Source: an uncultured Nitrospira sp.
GTDB lineage: Bacteria > Nitrospirota > Nitrospiria > Nitrospirales > UBA8639
Assembly (NCBI GenBank): GCA_902500695.1
Contig: CABVRQ010000079.1
Location: 1-17,252 of the forward strand
Length of the DNA: 17,252 nucleotides
Direction of reading: 5' to 3'
Shown: positions 1 to 6,266 of the stretch, one piece after another
How the letters are laid out: every line of letters begins with the position of its first letter
Numbering within the stretch: position 1 is the stretch's first letter
The notes under the pieces: model-generated
What the model was told of the DNA's origin: nothing
Database searches by the model: none
The model's input: the letters and a program-made list of their open reading frames with translations, nothing else
Program-made: the position numbers and the translations under genes

Positions 1-654
1 CCCCGCAGTGGTCAGCGCCGCCTGCGCTGCGGCCTGCGGCACCCCCACGACATTCGGCACCGTGACGGGGGCCGGCCCCGTGGACACCACCAGCGCCACC
101 GCACTGCCCGCCGCCACACTCGCCCCGCCCCCCGGCGTTTGACTAATGACACTGCCCGAAGACACCGACGCATGGCTGGCCGTCGTGATGGTCCCCACCG
201 TCAAGCCAGCTCCAATAATGGCAGACTCAGCATCTGATTGAGGTAAGCCCACCACGCTCGGCACCGTGACGAGGGCTGGTCCATCAGAGACCACAAGATC
301 TACGGGACTGCCCGCCACCACATCGATCCCGGCGGCCGGATTTTGACTAATGACATTGCCTGAAGGCACCGAGGCATGACTGGTGATCGTGATGGCCCCA
401 ACCGTTAAACCCGCCCCGGTAATCTCTGATTCGGCTGTTATCTGCGAGGAGCCCACCACATCGGGAACGACTTCCGCCCATGCGGTTGAAAAGGCGAAGG
501 AGGGTAACAAAATGCTCACCAGGACCATGGACATCAAAAGACGCAACAGGCAACCTTGGGCTCTACCCCTTCCAGGGAGGGTCCGGACATCTTTTAGCTG
601 TTGCTCGACGGTATCCACGCGCAATGCCTCATGGGGGGGAAGCAAGCGATACAT
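1..654 (-). CDS. Secreted PASTA-repeat protein, partial (C-terminus beyond left edge)
   Basis: The minus strand is open from 654 to the left edge (218 codons, no stop). Residues 36-60 form a hydrophobic signal peptide ending in AWA, followed by mature EVVPDVVG. After it come PASTA repeats of exactly 68 residues: VPDVVG at 63, VPSVVG at 131 and VPNVVG at 199, each with the later GAGLTVG and VISQ(N/T)P elements where complete. PASTA domains are known as extracellular modules that bind peptidoglycan fragments or act as structural repeats. Here there is no kinase or transpeptidase domain in the visible part, so a wall-binding or surface role is inferred only. The start is uncertain: ATG at 654 gives a long 35-residue leader with no clear ribosome site. 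TTG at about 546 (after AAGG) or ATG at 534 would place the signal peptide at the N-terminus. It is transcribed away from the DUF3386 gene. Confidence 0.85.
   Translation of the reverse strand, partial: MYRLLPPHEALRVDTVEQQLKDVRTLPGRGRAQGCLLRLLMSMVLVSILLPSFAFSTAWAEVVPDVVGSSQITAESEITGAGLTVGAITITSHASVPSGNVISQNPAAGIDVVAGSPVDLVVSDGPALVTVPSVVGLPQSDAESAIIGAGLTVGTITTASHASVSSGSVISQTPGGGASVAAGSAVALVVSTGPAPVTVPNVVGVPQAAAQAALTTAG
61..468 (-). repeat. Tandem 204-bp PASTA-coding repeats (two full copies, a third starts at 60)
   Basis: Two complete in-frame units of 204 bp (468-265 and 264-61) are followed by a third that begins at 60 and is cut by the window edge. The 14-base string tttgactaatgaca occurs at 138-151 and again at 342-355, exactly 204 bp apart. 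The units are clearly related but diverged at the DNA level. The distal copies are richer in G and C than the first. Confidence 0.85.
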
Positions 655-851
655 CCTAATAAGAAATATAAAAAACAAGGGTACCTATGCAAGGAATTTT
701 TCGTGGAGTAGGAGATTACCGATTCAGCCTACCCGAATCCTACGGACAGAAGGGTTCTACAAATTTCGTTTTTATACCCTGCAACGTTTCTTATATGCCC
801 AAAGGACCGGAGCACCTCAGGAGCCCTCAAGACTTTGCCGTATTTCCACGG
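655..851. other. Non-coding upstream region between divergent genes
   Basis: The stretch between the PASTA gene (minus) and the DUF3386 promoter holds no convincing gene. A 79-codon plus-strand frame at 687-926 has no recognisable protein character. Sequence at 708-743 can form competing stems: GTAGG (708-712) can pair with CCTAC at 728-732 or at 739-743, and GATTC (721-725) with GAATC (735-739). A promoter for the PASTA gene should lie here but none was clear. Confidence 0.4.
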
Positions 852-880
852 TTGTCCACCTACAGTGATATCCTTATAAT
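852..880 (+). promoter_or_regulatory. Sigma70-type promoter for the DUF3386 gene
   Basis: TTGTCC (852-857) and a perfect TATAAT (875-880) are separated by 17 bp. Transcription would start near 887, leaving a leader of about 60 nt. An imperfect inverted repeat, GATATCC (868-874) against GAATATC (881-887), flanks the -10 box, so a repressor could bind there; that part is inference. Confidence 0.6.
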
Positions 881-932
881 GAATATCAGTATTCGCTCAA
901 TCAGAATAATCAGAAAACCAACATGACAGGAC

Positions 933-938
933 AAGGAG
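933..938 (+). promoter_or_regulatory. Ribosome binding site fixing the DUF3386 start
   Basis: AAGGAG lies 8 nt before the ATG at 947. The in-frame ATG at 923 has no such site, so 947 is preferred. Confidence 0.7.
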
Positions 939-946
939 TTTTCTAC

Positions 947-1624
947 ATGGAAAGGAATACAGAAAAAAATCCAACCACTGAGGTCCAGGATGAGCCAAAG
1001 GCCCGCGAACTACTACAAGCAGCCTTTGCCAAAACCGCCAGGTGGCAACCGGACTTCAAGGGCTTTCAGGCCGACCTTCGGGTTAATGTGAACGGGAAGG
1101 AAACCAAAGGGACCGTGACCGTAAAAGGGCCGCGGGAGGTGACAGTTGCGATCGATGATGCGGAATTACAAACCTGGGCTCAAAACCAAATTGGAATGAT
1201 TGCCGTGCACCGTGGACCCAGAACTTTTCAGGAATCAGACGGGAAACATACCCTGACTTTAGCGGGAGATGAACAGCACCCCTTGGGACAACGGATTACC
1301 ATTCATGGAGATGGAATGGGTTCCTGGTACCGGGTGAAAGACAACCGCATTACGCAGATCAACCGAAACATGCCACAGGCGGCTTTTACTATCAACGTCG
1401 AAGAGAGTGCAGTCACCCAGGATCAACATCATCTCACCACACGATATACGGTCTATTACTTTTCTCCCAAAGACCGGTCACTGAAAAATGTCGACAGTTT
1501 TTCGGATACACACATCAGGGTCGGTAACTCAGACCTTCCGGCCACCCGTCGCATTATTTCTTATGAAAATGGGGAAATCGTCGTGCGATCGTTAACGTTT
1601 GAAAATCACAAAATGCTGTCATAA
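947..1624 (+). CDS. DUF3386 family protein
   Basis: This 225-residue protein resembles DUF3386 (Pfam), a family I know mainly from cyanobacteria and whose function is unknown. Matching features are the N-terminal ARELLQAAFAKTARW...FKGFQADL, the central RTFQESDGKHTLTL, GDGMGSWYRVKDNRITQINR, AFTINVEESAVT, and the C-terminal TRRIISYENGEIVVRSLTF. Its length is close to the family norm. There is no signal peptide, membrane segment or cysteine, so it is probably a soluble cytoplasmic protein. The start at 947 is chosen from its ribosome site. It stands alone, with its own promoter upstream and a strong terminator 4 bp after the stop codon. The family call is from pattern memory and is fairly sure; no biochemical role can be given. 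Confidence 0.8.
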   Translation: MERNTEKNPTTEVQDEPKARELLQAAFAKTARWQPDFKGFQADLRVNVNGKETKGTVTVKGPREVTVAIDDAELQTWAQNQIGMIAVHRGPRTFQESDGKHTLTLAGDEQHPLGQRITIHGDGMGSWYRVKDNRITQINRNMPQAAFTINVEESAVTQDQHHLTTRYTVYYFSPKDRSLKNVDSFSDTHIRVGNSDLPATRRIISYENGEIVVRSLTFENHKMLS

Positions 1625-1627
1625 ACA

Positions 1628-1664
1628 AAAACCCCAGGCCAACTTCATGTTGGCCTGGGGTTTT
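1628..1664. terminator. Bidirectional rho-independent terminator
   Basis: AAAACCCCAGGCCAAC (1628-1643) pairs perfectly with GTTGGCCTGGGGTTTT (1649-1664) around a 5-nt loop TTCAT. This gives a 16-bp stem with A and T runs on both sides, so it can stop transcription from the DUF3386 gene (plus) and from the TPM gene (minus). Confidence 0.92.
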
Positions 1665-1759
1665 CGAATCTCTATCTGCATTTGCTTTTCCCAAAAATAT
1701 TTATCGAAGTCCAGAGAATCCCAATTAAAGAGAAGAGGCAAAGGTTCAGTCCCACTCCT

Positions 1760-2491
1760 TCAACGTAAGCCCTGTCCTCCCGTTCCTCCGCCAAATCCAC
1801 CAAAATTTCCACCAAATCCCCCCTGGCCGGTTCCCCAATATTCTCCATTTTTCCAACGGGGAAAGGGATGACGCCGCTCGGGACGGGTGAACCGCCATAA
1901 CGCATAAAACATCAGCAGCACCACCACGATATTCACCCAAAAAGCGGCTGATCGCTGAGGCGTCGGTTTGTCTTTCTGAATAGGAGCCCGCGCGGCCAAC
2001 GTCGAAAGGGATACGGCAGACCGGTAGATATTGATCCCATACTCTCCGGAACGAAACATGGGGCGCAAATGCTTAAGAGAAATCTCATCCAATTCTTGGG
2101 GAGTCAGGATCGGCAAAAGGTTCTTCCCGACAACCACCACGGCTTGGCGTTCTTGGACAGCTACCAGCAGCAGGATGCCACGCTCCTGTTGCGCCGTACC
2201 AATCCGCCAGGCTTCATAGAGGCGGGAAGCATACTCCTGGGCATGGGAAAGAGGGCTGATGGATGGGAGGGTCACCACCAGCATTTCAATGCCGGAAGAG
2301 GATTCAAGATCTTTGCATACTGATCGAATTTGTTTGTGCCATTCCTCATCAAGCAAGTTGGCATAATCACTCACATACCCCAATGGGGTTGGGAGATTTT
2401 GTTCTTTGGGAGTCATACCCATAGAGGGTGCAGAGAAAAACAGCAGCAGCAGGACGAGCGAACCGACAACCTTCTTCCCATTCATGGTCAT
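1760..2491 (-). CDS. TPM-domain membrane protein (YgcG-like)
   Basis: This 243-residue protein has, in order: a signal peptide (about residues 1-25, LVLLLLFF core); a TPM domain (about 38-165, with GYVSDYANLLDEEW, GIEMLVVTLP, ERGILLLVAVQERQAVVVVGKNL and a GINIYRSAVS end); one membrane helix (about 182-201, AFWVNIVVVLLMFYALWRF); and a Gly/Phe-rich tail. This order is typical of YgcG/TPM proteins of the envelope. The domain lies outside the inner membrane, and acid phosphatase activity has been reported for the plant relative TLP18.3; the role in bacteria is poorly defined. The start is ATG at 2491, which overlaps the TGA of the upstream nucleotidyltransferase gene in an ATGA. It has GGAGAG 6 nt upstream, which indicates translational coupling. 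The longer frame to 2530 is not needed. Confidence 0.85.
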   Translation of the reverse strand: MTMNGKKVVGSLVLLLLFFSAPSMGMTPKEQNLPTPLGYVSDYANLLDEEWHKQIRSVCKDLESSSGIEMLVVTLPSISPLSHAQEYASRLYEAWRIGTAQQERGILLLVAVQERQAVVVVGKNLLPILTPQELDEISLKHLRPMFRSGEYGINIYRSAVSLSTLAARAPIQKDKPTPQRSAAFWVNIVVVLLMFYALWRFTRPERRHPFPRWKNGEYWGTGQGGFGGNFGGFGGGTGGQGLR

Positions 2492-3252
2492 AGGCCGCTC
2501 TCCAGACGAACCGCCTGAACCCGTTTGCACAAGCCCTCCAAAGTCTGAAAATACCGATCATACACCTTCGGCCATTCAAGAGAACCCGGACTATTCATGC
2601 CTCGTTTCATCTGAAGCATTTCGAGGAGGACCGCGGGGTCAAACTGCAGGGCAAGAGGGAGGCATTCAAGTATTTGCACATCTTTTCCCTTTGAGGGGTG
2701 TCCTAGGACCCGAAGAACTCCTCGCACACAGGGGAGAACGGCGGTAATGGATAAAATCAGCAAGGCCTGGATTGCCTCTGCGCGTCCTTCTCCTTCGACA
2801 AACCGTTGCCGGACCCGAAACACATTGGCCAGGAGTTCCTGCTCACATTGCCACCCTAACTGTGTACCATCAATTTGTCCTGCACCGAACGGGTCTTTAC
2901 CTACCAGGAGCACATGATGCTCTTGCATTTGAAAATATTCCAAGGGGAACAGATACCGTGATCGGGACAATTCCTCCTGTGTCATCACCAATGGTGCGAC
3001 GATATGGTGCTTACCCCATTGGCGATGCAATTGTCCTGCACGCTGAAGCCCGCTCACTGAATGTTGCCGGACCAGCGCCAAAAAATTGATATTGGATCGG
3101 CCTGCAATAAAATCTCCCCTGGCCGCGCTACCATAGAGGAGTAGCCCTTCTAAATCAGCTCCCCAATCCTTCTGAAGCTGTGTTAAATATTGTTCAAGGA
3201 TTTCCCGCAGGTCCTCGGGAAGTTCAAGCGATTGCAACGTTAATGTAGACAT
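2488..3252 (-). CDS. Nucleotidyltransferase-fold protein with altered active-site motif
   Basis: The 254-residue protein carries the Pol-beta nucleotidyltransferase signature GLLLYGSAARGDF (G41-S42, R45-G46-D47) followed by SNINFLAL (residues 53-60). Active members have Asp-x-Asp or Asp-x-Asn at this place (SDID/SDIN), and these acids bind the metal. Here both positions are Asn (codons AAT...AAT), so transfer activity is doubtful. The rest is helical, with a C-terminal part resembling substrate- or partner-binding domains of such proteins. The last four bases overlap the TPM gene start, so the two are co-translated. The start ATG at 3252 lacks a strong ribosome site. The gene lies 58 bp after the FAD monooxygenase stop. 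It may be a regulator or scaffold derived from an enzyme; the substrate is unknown. Confidence 0.75.
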   Translation of the reverse strand: MSTLTLQSLELPEDLREILEQYLTQLQKDWGADLEGLLLYGSAARGDFIAGRSNINFLALVRQHSVSGLQRAGQLHRQWGKHHIVAPLVMTQEELSRSRYLFPLEYFQMQEHHVLLVGKDPFGAGQIDGTQLGWQCEQELLANVFRVRQRFVEGEGRAEAIQALLILSITAVLPCVRGVLRVLGHPSKGKDVQILECLPLALQFDPAVLLEMLQMKRGMNSPGSLEWPKVYDRYFQTLEGLCKRVQAVRLESGL

Positions 3253-3310
3253 AGGATACAGGCCAAATATTGGAAAGATGATGAGTGACGAAGATGGACT
3301 CCGGAGTTAA

Positions 3311-4585
3311 TTATGCTGACCGGGCATGATCGGGAATCTGATGGGACCGGGGATCGGGTAACAATCCCGCAGCCTGAAACCGATCCATCCATCCAAAGGG
3401 TGATGTGGTCCGCAGCCCTGCTGTGGCCGTCAAGACTTGATATTGCAAACGCGGATTTTTATCCATCGTGGAGAAGACACGGTCTCGCAACATTCCTAAG
3501 AGAGGATTTCCGGTATTCCAGAAAAAGACCTCTTCATCAGCCAGGCGTTGCAGCATGGTGACCTGTGGGCGCCGTTGTGTTTCAAATCGCTTAAGAGCGG
3601 ACGCCGACCAGTTTCCCGTCCGGTGACAATCGTCAAGGACTTCCGCGAGGGTGACAGCATCGACCATCGCCTGCATCCGTCCCTGGGAGGCATGTGGATT
3701 CATCCCATGTGCGGCATCACCCATGACGACCGCTCCATCCTGAACCCAGGTTTTGGCCCGCACCCTCCCCGTTCCCATATAGGCTGTCTGATTCCAATCC
3801 AGTAAAGAGTCAAAGAGCGGGGCAAGATCAGGAGCAATGGTTTTCCATTTCTCCCGAAGGGCCGATACCCCATCGGCTTTGACTTGATTCAGAGAATCGG
3901 ATGAAACCATGTAAAAGGCATAGGCCTTTTGACCGGCAGCAGGAAATATGCCCAGAATGGATTTTTTCCCCACATAATACTGAGCTTCCTCAAGTGGTCC
4001 TGGTGATTCCAGCATGGCCACAAGATAACTGTCGAGATACCGATGAAGCACCGTGGGAATGCCAAGGGCTCCTCGAACCTCCGAAAACGGTCCGTCTGCC
4101 CCAACCACCAATTGAGATCCAATCGTAACCGGACTTCCCCCTATGTCCGCTTGGACACCTGCGATGCCTTTGCCATTCCGGATAAGGGACCGAAAAGTCG
4201 CCCCATACCGAAGTCCCTCTGGATTCTCCCGGCGCAGAGCGTCGAGAATGGTGTGATGAACGACATGAGGCCACATCACCAAAGCCCGATTGAAAGGCGG
4301 CGGCAACATCGCATAATCAATGGTACAGAGCCGCGTTCCTCCACTTCGACGGAAATGAAAGAATCTCACCGGTTTGTAAGCATGAACCGGCAGTTGCTCT
4401 AACAGGCCAAGCCCCTGAAGAATTTCCTGTCCATTGGGTTGAAGAATTTCCCCACGCAAGCCCTGAGGGGGCCCCGCTGCCTGTTCCAGAACGATATTGG
4501 CAATCCCTTTTCTGGCTAAGAGCAGGCCCAGGACAGCTCCCCCGCCACCAGCACCGATGATCACAACCTGTGTATGTAGATCCAC
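3311..4585 (-). CDS. FAD-dependent monooxygenase (PHBH/UbiH-like flavoprotein)
   Basis: This 424-residue protein shows all three marks of class A flavin monooxygenases (FAD_binding_3). These are the N-terminal nucleotide-binding GAGGGG at 11-16 with E34 at the end of the second strand, the DG motif GADGP around D164-G165, and the GD motif GDAAHGMNPHASQG starting at 289. Arg44 (LRGEIL) fits the usual FAD-contacting arginine region. Such enzymes hydroxylate aromatic or isoprenoid substrates with NAD(P)H and O2; some relatives are halogenases or geranylgeranyl reductases. The substrate cannot be read from the sequence. The start is GTG at 4585 with AAGG 8 nt upstream. It is followed after 58 bp by the nucleotidyltransferase gene and preceded by a hypothetical gene, all in one direction, so an operon is likely. 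No quinone or pigment pathway gene is adjacent. Confidence 0.85.
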   Translation of the reverse strand: MDLHTQVVIIGAGGGGAVLGLLLARKGIANIVLEQAAGPPQGLRGEILQPNGQEILQGLGLLEQLPVHAYKPVRFFHFRRSGGTRLCTIDYAMLPPPFNRALVMWPHVVHHTILDALRRENPEGLRYGATFRSLIRNGKGIAGVQADIGGSPVTIGSQLVVGADGPFSEVRGALGIPTVLHRYLDSYLVAMLESPGPLEEAQYYVGKKSILGIFPAAGQKAYAFYMVSSDSLNQVKADGVSALREKWKTIAPDLAPLFDSLLDWNQTAYMGTGRVRAKTWVQDGAVVMGDAAHGMNPHASQGRMQAMVDAVTLAEVLDDCHRTGNWSASALKRFETQRRPQVTMLQRLADEEVFFWNTGNPLLGMLRDRVFSTMDKNPRLQYQVLTATAGLRTTSPFGWMDRFQAAGLLPDPRSHQIPDHARSA

Positions 4586-4689
4586 GACGAATACCTTTGA
4601 ATACCTTCACAAAAAATTCGACCTGTTCCCGGACAACCGGGGTGAGCGAGAAACCGGGTTTTCAGCATTTCCTTTACATGAATCGATCA

Positions 4690-4706
4690 TCCTCCGGTAT
4701 GGAGGA
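4690..4706. other. Small hairpin between hypothetical gene and monooxygenase
   Basis: TCCTCC (4690-4695) and GGAGGA (4701-4706) form a perfect 6-bp stem with a GGTAT loop just after the stop of the hypothetical gene. There is no T run on the minus-strand side, so it is not a standard terminator; it might be an mRNA processing or attenuating hairpin. Confidence 0.35.
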
Positions 4707-4711
4707 AGTGG

Positions 4712-5089
4712 TCAGGATTCGGAAAAAATTGACTGAAAGAGGTCGTCAGACTCTTCCCAGGCTGGGGGATAGGTATTTGACAGCCATTGCCGAAGATACA
4801 TTTTCTGCTCGGAGGACAACATGGATTTGATTTGGTGGGTCCGTCCTTGAAGCGGCTGAAGAAATCCAACCCCTTTCTCGGGATCTAACGTGGCCGTTCG
4901 AACATACACCGTCGTATAGACGAGTGGCTTGGCCTCATCGCCATCACCTTGAAGCCAGACGGAAATATATTTATCCATCTGCAAGCCTGAACTATCCAGG
5001 GCCGGGTCCGTATCATGAAATAACTCGTTTTCGGTCTGCTCCAGGGGTACCGCCCCTTCAGCTCGAAACAAAAAATTATGCTTCCACAT
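4712..5089 (-). CDS. Hypothetical protein, 125 residues, no cysteine
   Basis: I do not recognise a family. The start at 5089 is supported by AAGGA 8 nt upstream; the longer frame from 5113 has no such site. The product begins MWKHNFLFRAEGAVPLEQ and is acidic at its C-terminus (WEESDDLFQSIFSES). It contains no cysteine, no signal peptide and no membrane helix. The central part (KYISVWLQGDGDEAKPLVYTTVYVRTATLDPEKG) reads as alternating beta strands, and the last third as helix, so a small soluble alpha/beta protein is plausible. It is first in a same-strand run with the monooxygenase (126 bp gap). Codon use looks like the neighbouring genes, and the ribosome site supports it being real. Confidence 0.65.
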   Translation of the reverse strand: MWKHNFLFRAEGAVPLEQTENELFHDTDPALDSSGLQMDKYISVWLQGDGDEAKPLVYTTVYVRTATLDPEKGVGFLQPLQGRTHQIKSMLSSEQKMYLRQWLSNTYPPAWEESDDLFQSIFSES

Positions 5090-5131
5090 GAAGAATTTCC
5101 TTTGGATTAACAATCAAACCAGGTATGATAG

Positions 5132-5158
5132 TGTCAAGTGGTTTACGACAATGTCAAG
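5132..5158 (-). promoter_or_regulatory. Two consensus TTGACA boxes on the minus strand (possible promoter or operator)
   Basis: TGTCAA occurs at 5132-5137 and 5152-5157, each reading TTGACA on the minus strand, 20 bp apart (about two helix turns). A TATCAT at about 5131-5126 follows. None of the spacings is the ideal 17 bp, so these may be a tandem operator rather than two -35 boxes. They lie upstream of the hypothetical gene at 5089. Confidence 0.35.
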
Positions 5159-5218
5159 ACAGATCATCCCATTATCAATAGGTGGCATTGTGCGGGAATC
5201 ATTCATTCATGCTCATCA

Positions 5219-5247
5219 CTGACAATCAACGCAAGACTAGATAAAAT
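5219..5247 (+). promoter_or_regulatory. Sigma70-type promoter for the lipoprotein gene
   Basis: CTGACA (5219-5224) and TAAAAT (5242-5247) are each one base from consensus and are separated by exactly 17 bp. The expected start near 5254 leaves a leader of about 135 nt before the GTG at 5389. That leader contains GGATGT...ACATCC and GGTA-GGG-TACC inverted repeats. Confidence 0.6.
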
Positions 5248-5375
5248 TCTGCAGGTTTATTATTCTTACGCTGTTTAAACAGGATGGATGTGGCCCGGAC
5301 AAGGTAGGGTACCGGCAGCAACATCCCTCTCCCGTCACAGCATAGACGCTCATCTGATATTCACTTTCTATACAT

Positions 5376-5380
5376 GGAGG
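5376..5380 (+). promoter_or_regulatory. Ribosome binding site fixing the lipoprotein start
   Basis: GGAGG ends 8 nt before GTG at 5389. It overlaps the alternative ATG at 5374, which therefore is unlikely to be the start. Confidence 0.7.
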
Positions 5381-5388
5381 TTCCACGA

Positions 5389-6039
5389 GTGAAAACACAA
5401 GCCAAGTGGTTTATCATGGTGTTCATTGCCAGCCTAGGGGTCGGAGGATGTCAGGGAACCGGGCAGACCGTGAATTTTAATCCCCATGCCTTTCCGTCCA
5501 CGATGAAGGCCCCGACCAACCATAACGAAGATCTGACCATTTTGGTTGAACCGTTTCAGGATAAACGAACTCAAAAATCCCGTCTTGGCTCCCGCACGCA
5601 TTTTTGGGGAGGTGCCACTCACTTTAATGCCTGGAATGGGAATCTCGGCGACGGGATGGCGGATCTTGCCCTGGAATATCTTCAACAGGAAAAATGGCAA
5701 GCCTACCGGGCCAAAACATCTGAAACCGCCGAGGGAAGTGCTCCGGCCGATGTCACTCTGACAGGCGACATTTTAGTCTTGGAGACGAATGCGAAAAGCG
5801 GCTTTGGCTTTACGGATATTGAGGTCAAAATGCGCGTGGCCTTTGAAGCGAAAAATGCCGCGGATGGCAGCACCGTCCGGATGGTGCTCGGCGCGAATGG
5901 AACCAACAGCGTGGTGACGTTCAATCCCAAGGATGTGGAAGAACTCACCAATCATGTCGCCAAAGACTTGTTTAACCAGTTATTTCAAGATCTGACAGTC
6001 AAAGATCAGGCATTTCATTTAAAATCTGAAAAATTATAA
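5389..6039 (+). CDS. Outer-membrane-type lipoprotein, YajG-like
   Basis: The 216-residue product starts at GTG 5389 (MKTQAKWF...), giving a compact signal peptide with a lipobox VGGC and lipidated Cys21. The mature part begins with a short linker and then ILVEPFQDKRTQKSRLGSR, a DGMADLALEYLQQEKWQAY helix, DVTLTGDILVLETN and a strand-rich segment, ending FNQLFQDLTVKDQ. This layout (a V-x-P-F-x-D-x-R start, then a helix, then beta strands) resembles YajG-type and other lipoproteins that gather at the outer membrane. The exact family is a guess. It stands alone on its strand, divergent from the hypothetical gene, with its own promoter. The residue after the Cys is Gln, not Asp, so sorting to the outer membrane would be expected under the E. 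coli rule. Confidence 0.75.
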   Translation: MKTQAKWFIMVFIASLGVGGCQGTGQTVNFNPHAFPSTMKAPTNHNEDLTILVEPFQDKRTQKSRLGSRTHFWGGATHFNAWNGNLGDGMADLALEYLQQEKWQAYRAKTSETAEGSAPADVTLTGDILVLETNAKSGFGFTDIEVKMRVAFEAKNAADGSTVRMVLGANGTNSVVTFNPKDVEELTNHVAKDLFNQLFQDLTVKDQAFHLKSEKL

Positions 6040-6079
6040 AATGACGGCTCTTTTTCCATATCCCCGGTCATTCCCTCTT

Positions 6080-6092
6080 CACCTGCCAGGTG
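6080..6092. promoter_or_regulatory. Operator-like inverted repeat upstream of the HD-GYP regulator
   Basis: CACCTG-C-CAGGTG is a perfect 6-bp inverted repeat with one central base, in the 227-bp gap before the response regulator. Its size fits a small dimeric regulator site. No confident promoter was found in this gap. Confidence 0.3.
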
Positions 6093-6254
6093 TCAAGAAC
6101 CAGTGTTGTCGTCAGGAGGTGAATCGCTACTAAACATAGGGATAGACTCACACGAAGTAGGAAAGCTCTCCGACTTTATCCTAAGAAGCGAACGATTACG
6201 CTCTCATGGACTATTTATTTTTTTTACTGTCTTCATGGGTCGCTTCATTTGGAA

Positions 6255-6260
6255 AAGGAG
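6255..6260 (+). promoter_or_regulatory. Ribosome binding site fixing the HD-GYP regulator start
   Basis: AAGGAG lies 6 nt before ATG 6267. The in-frame TTG at 6249 is upstream of this site and is therefore rejected as the start. Confidence 0.75.
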
Positions 6261-6266
6261 TCGTTG

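Noticed and set aside
347..553. Minus-strand 68-codon frame
   Set aside because: It is an out-of-frame shadow of the PASTA protein, which has a signal peptide and three aligned repeats in the neighbouring frame.
383..868. Plus-strand 161-codon frame
   Set aside because: It lies opposite the PASTA gene and has low-complexity, basic, cysteine-containing sequence without family features.
687..926. Plus-strand 79-codon frame upstream of DUF3386, with AAGGG before its ATG
   Set aside because: The product has no recognisable character, and the frame runs through the promoter at 852-880. A ribosome-like site alone is not enough.
1672..1905. Minus-strand 77-codon frame after the TPM gene
   Set aside because: It overlaps the Gly-rich end of the TPM gene in another frame and has no ribosome site or domain.
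5183..5200. Possible sigma54 promoter (TGGCA...TGC)
   Set aside because: The TGGC and TGC elements are not at the required GG-N10-GC spacing with supporting bases.
5374..5388. ATG at 5374 as start of the lipoprotein
   Set aside because: The GGAGG overlaps this ATG and is well placed for GTG 5389, which also gives a shorter, normal signal peptide.
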